Origin: Arthrobacter sp. P2b
GTDB taxonomy: Bacteria; Actinomycetota; Actinomycetes; Actinomycetales; Micrococcaceae
Direction: 5' to 3'
Length of the DNA: 64,000 bases
Assembly: GCF_900168295.1 (NCBI RefSeq)
Contig: NZ_FVZL01000001.1
Coordinates: forward strand, 768,134-832,133
Part shown: positions 63,604 to 64,000 of the stretch, piece by piece
Numbering within the stretch: position 1 is the stretch's first letter
Layout: the number at the start of each line of letters is the position of its first letter
Made by a program: the position numbers and the translations under genes
Notes under the pieces: model-generated
The model's database searches: none
What the model was told of the DNA's origin: nothing
What the model saw: the letters and a program-made list of their open reading frames with translations, nothing else

Positions 63604-63993
63604 TCAGGACGGCTCGCGCAGGACGCGCAGGTGCCCCCTGCGGGTACCTTCGGTGCCCGGAGGAGCTTCGAGCGCCGAATGGGGACCGCGCTGGGCCGGC
63701 AGCTGCGGCGCCTGGGCGGGCAGGGCCGCGGCGTCCCTGACTGCGTTGGCGAGTGCGAGCAGGTCATCAGGGCCGGGCTGCTGCGGCGTGGACGGCATGG
63801 CCAGTCGCAGGACTTCCCAGCCCCTGGGGACCGTCAACGAATCGGCGTGCTGTTCACAAAGGTCGTAACAATGCGGCTCGGCGTAAGTAGCCAAGGGGCC
63901 GAGAACAGCCGTGGAGTCCGCATAGACGTACGTCAGGGTAGCTACCGCCGACTGGCGGCAGGCAGATCTTGAACACTGACGGATAGCTCCCAC
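63604..63993 (-). CDS. DUF3499-family protein
   Basis: A 129-residue actinobacterial protein. The N-terminal half is conserved, with CSRSACRQSAVATLTYVYADSTAVLGPL and HCYDLCEQHADSLTVPRGW; four cysteines and a His suggest a zinc site. The C-terminal half is variable and Pro/Ala-rich. GTG 63993 is the start seen within the window; an upstream start outside cannot be excluded. DUF3499, Trm112-like and ahcY in this order are usual for the group. Confidence 0.85.
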   Translation of the reverse strand: MGAIRQCSRSACRQSAVATLTYVYADSTAVLGPLATYAEPHCYDLCEQHADSLTVPRGWEVLRLAMPSTPQQPGPDDLLALANAVRDAAALPAQAPQLPAQRGPHSALEAPPGTEGTRRGHLRVLREPS

Positions 63994-64000
63994 GACATCA

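Overview
The window is about 64 kb of high-GC chromosome. Gene content and protein families fit an actinobacterium of the Micrococcaceae, most like Arthrobacter/Pseudarthrobacter. Pointers are an actinobacterial HemD-wHTH (NnaR-type) regulator, an RpfB-like protein with DUF348/G5/Rpf domains, SufU/SufS, L25/Ctc beside Pth, Prs and GlmU, SCO4848-like and TIGR01906-like membrane proteins and a DUF3499 protein. Genes are dense, on both strands, often with 4-nt overlaps. I see no prophage, insertion sequence, CRISPR array or plasmid function. The genus assignment is an inference from family content.

Layout. (a) 1-18 kb is mainly nitrate/nitrite assimilation: an MHS transporter fragment (-), narK, the nitrate reductase catalytic subunit and an FAD/[2Fe-2S] partner (+). 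A housekeeping block follows (PspC, quinone dehydrogenase LpdA, purine nucleoside phosphorylase, phosphosugar mutase). Then come divergent nirD (-) and nirB (+), a siroheme methyltransferase, the NnaR-like regulator, and a short FAD protein resembling the N-terminus of NirB. (b) 17.8-28 kb: deoC, small membrane proteins, mfd, an SDR/DUF2867 protein, DUF2505, sufU and sufS. (c) 28.3-33.7 kb: two tandem large LuxR (LAL-type) regulators. (d) 33.8-45.7 kb: the actinobacterial core block pth, rplY, prs, glmU, tRNA-Gln, TetR, a repeat-rich gap, ABC-F, ispE, rsmA, rpfB, tatD. (e) 45.9-52.5 kb: MoxR, DUF58 and transglutaminase operon, then a semialdehyde dehydrogenase. (f) 52.7-64 kb: rsmI and a protein mannosyltransferase, an acyl-CoA ligase, TIGR01906, SpoIIM/DUF95, RDD, an L,D-transpeptidase, ahcY, Trm112-like and DUF3499.

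How the genes work together. NarK imports nitrate, the molybdenum enzyme and its FAD/BFD partner reduce it to nitrite, and NirB/NirD reduce nitrite to ammonium. The uroporphyrinogen methyltransferase after nirB supplies the siroheme precursor, and the HemD-wHTH protein is the likely pathway regulator. Four promoters of this set (narK, nirD, nirB and the FAD protein) share one layout: GaAAC/gTnAC-like half-sites at a strict 11-bp period, ending exactly 10 nt before a TAnnnT -10 hexamer. This matches the known GlnR-box pattern but extends it to longer arrays, and it is the strongest regulatory signal in the window.

Other notable signals: a roughly 200-nt rpfB leader containing a full intrinsic terminator just before the start codon, which suggests attenuation or a riboswitch; a repeat island (two inverted 98-bp arms plus five identical 40-bp tandem units) between tetR and the ABC-F gene; and a LuxR gene with no ordinary start codon ahead of its Walker A strand, where an out-of-frame TAATG junction sits instead.
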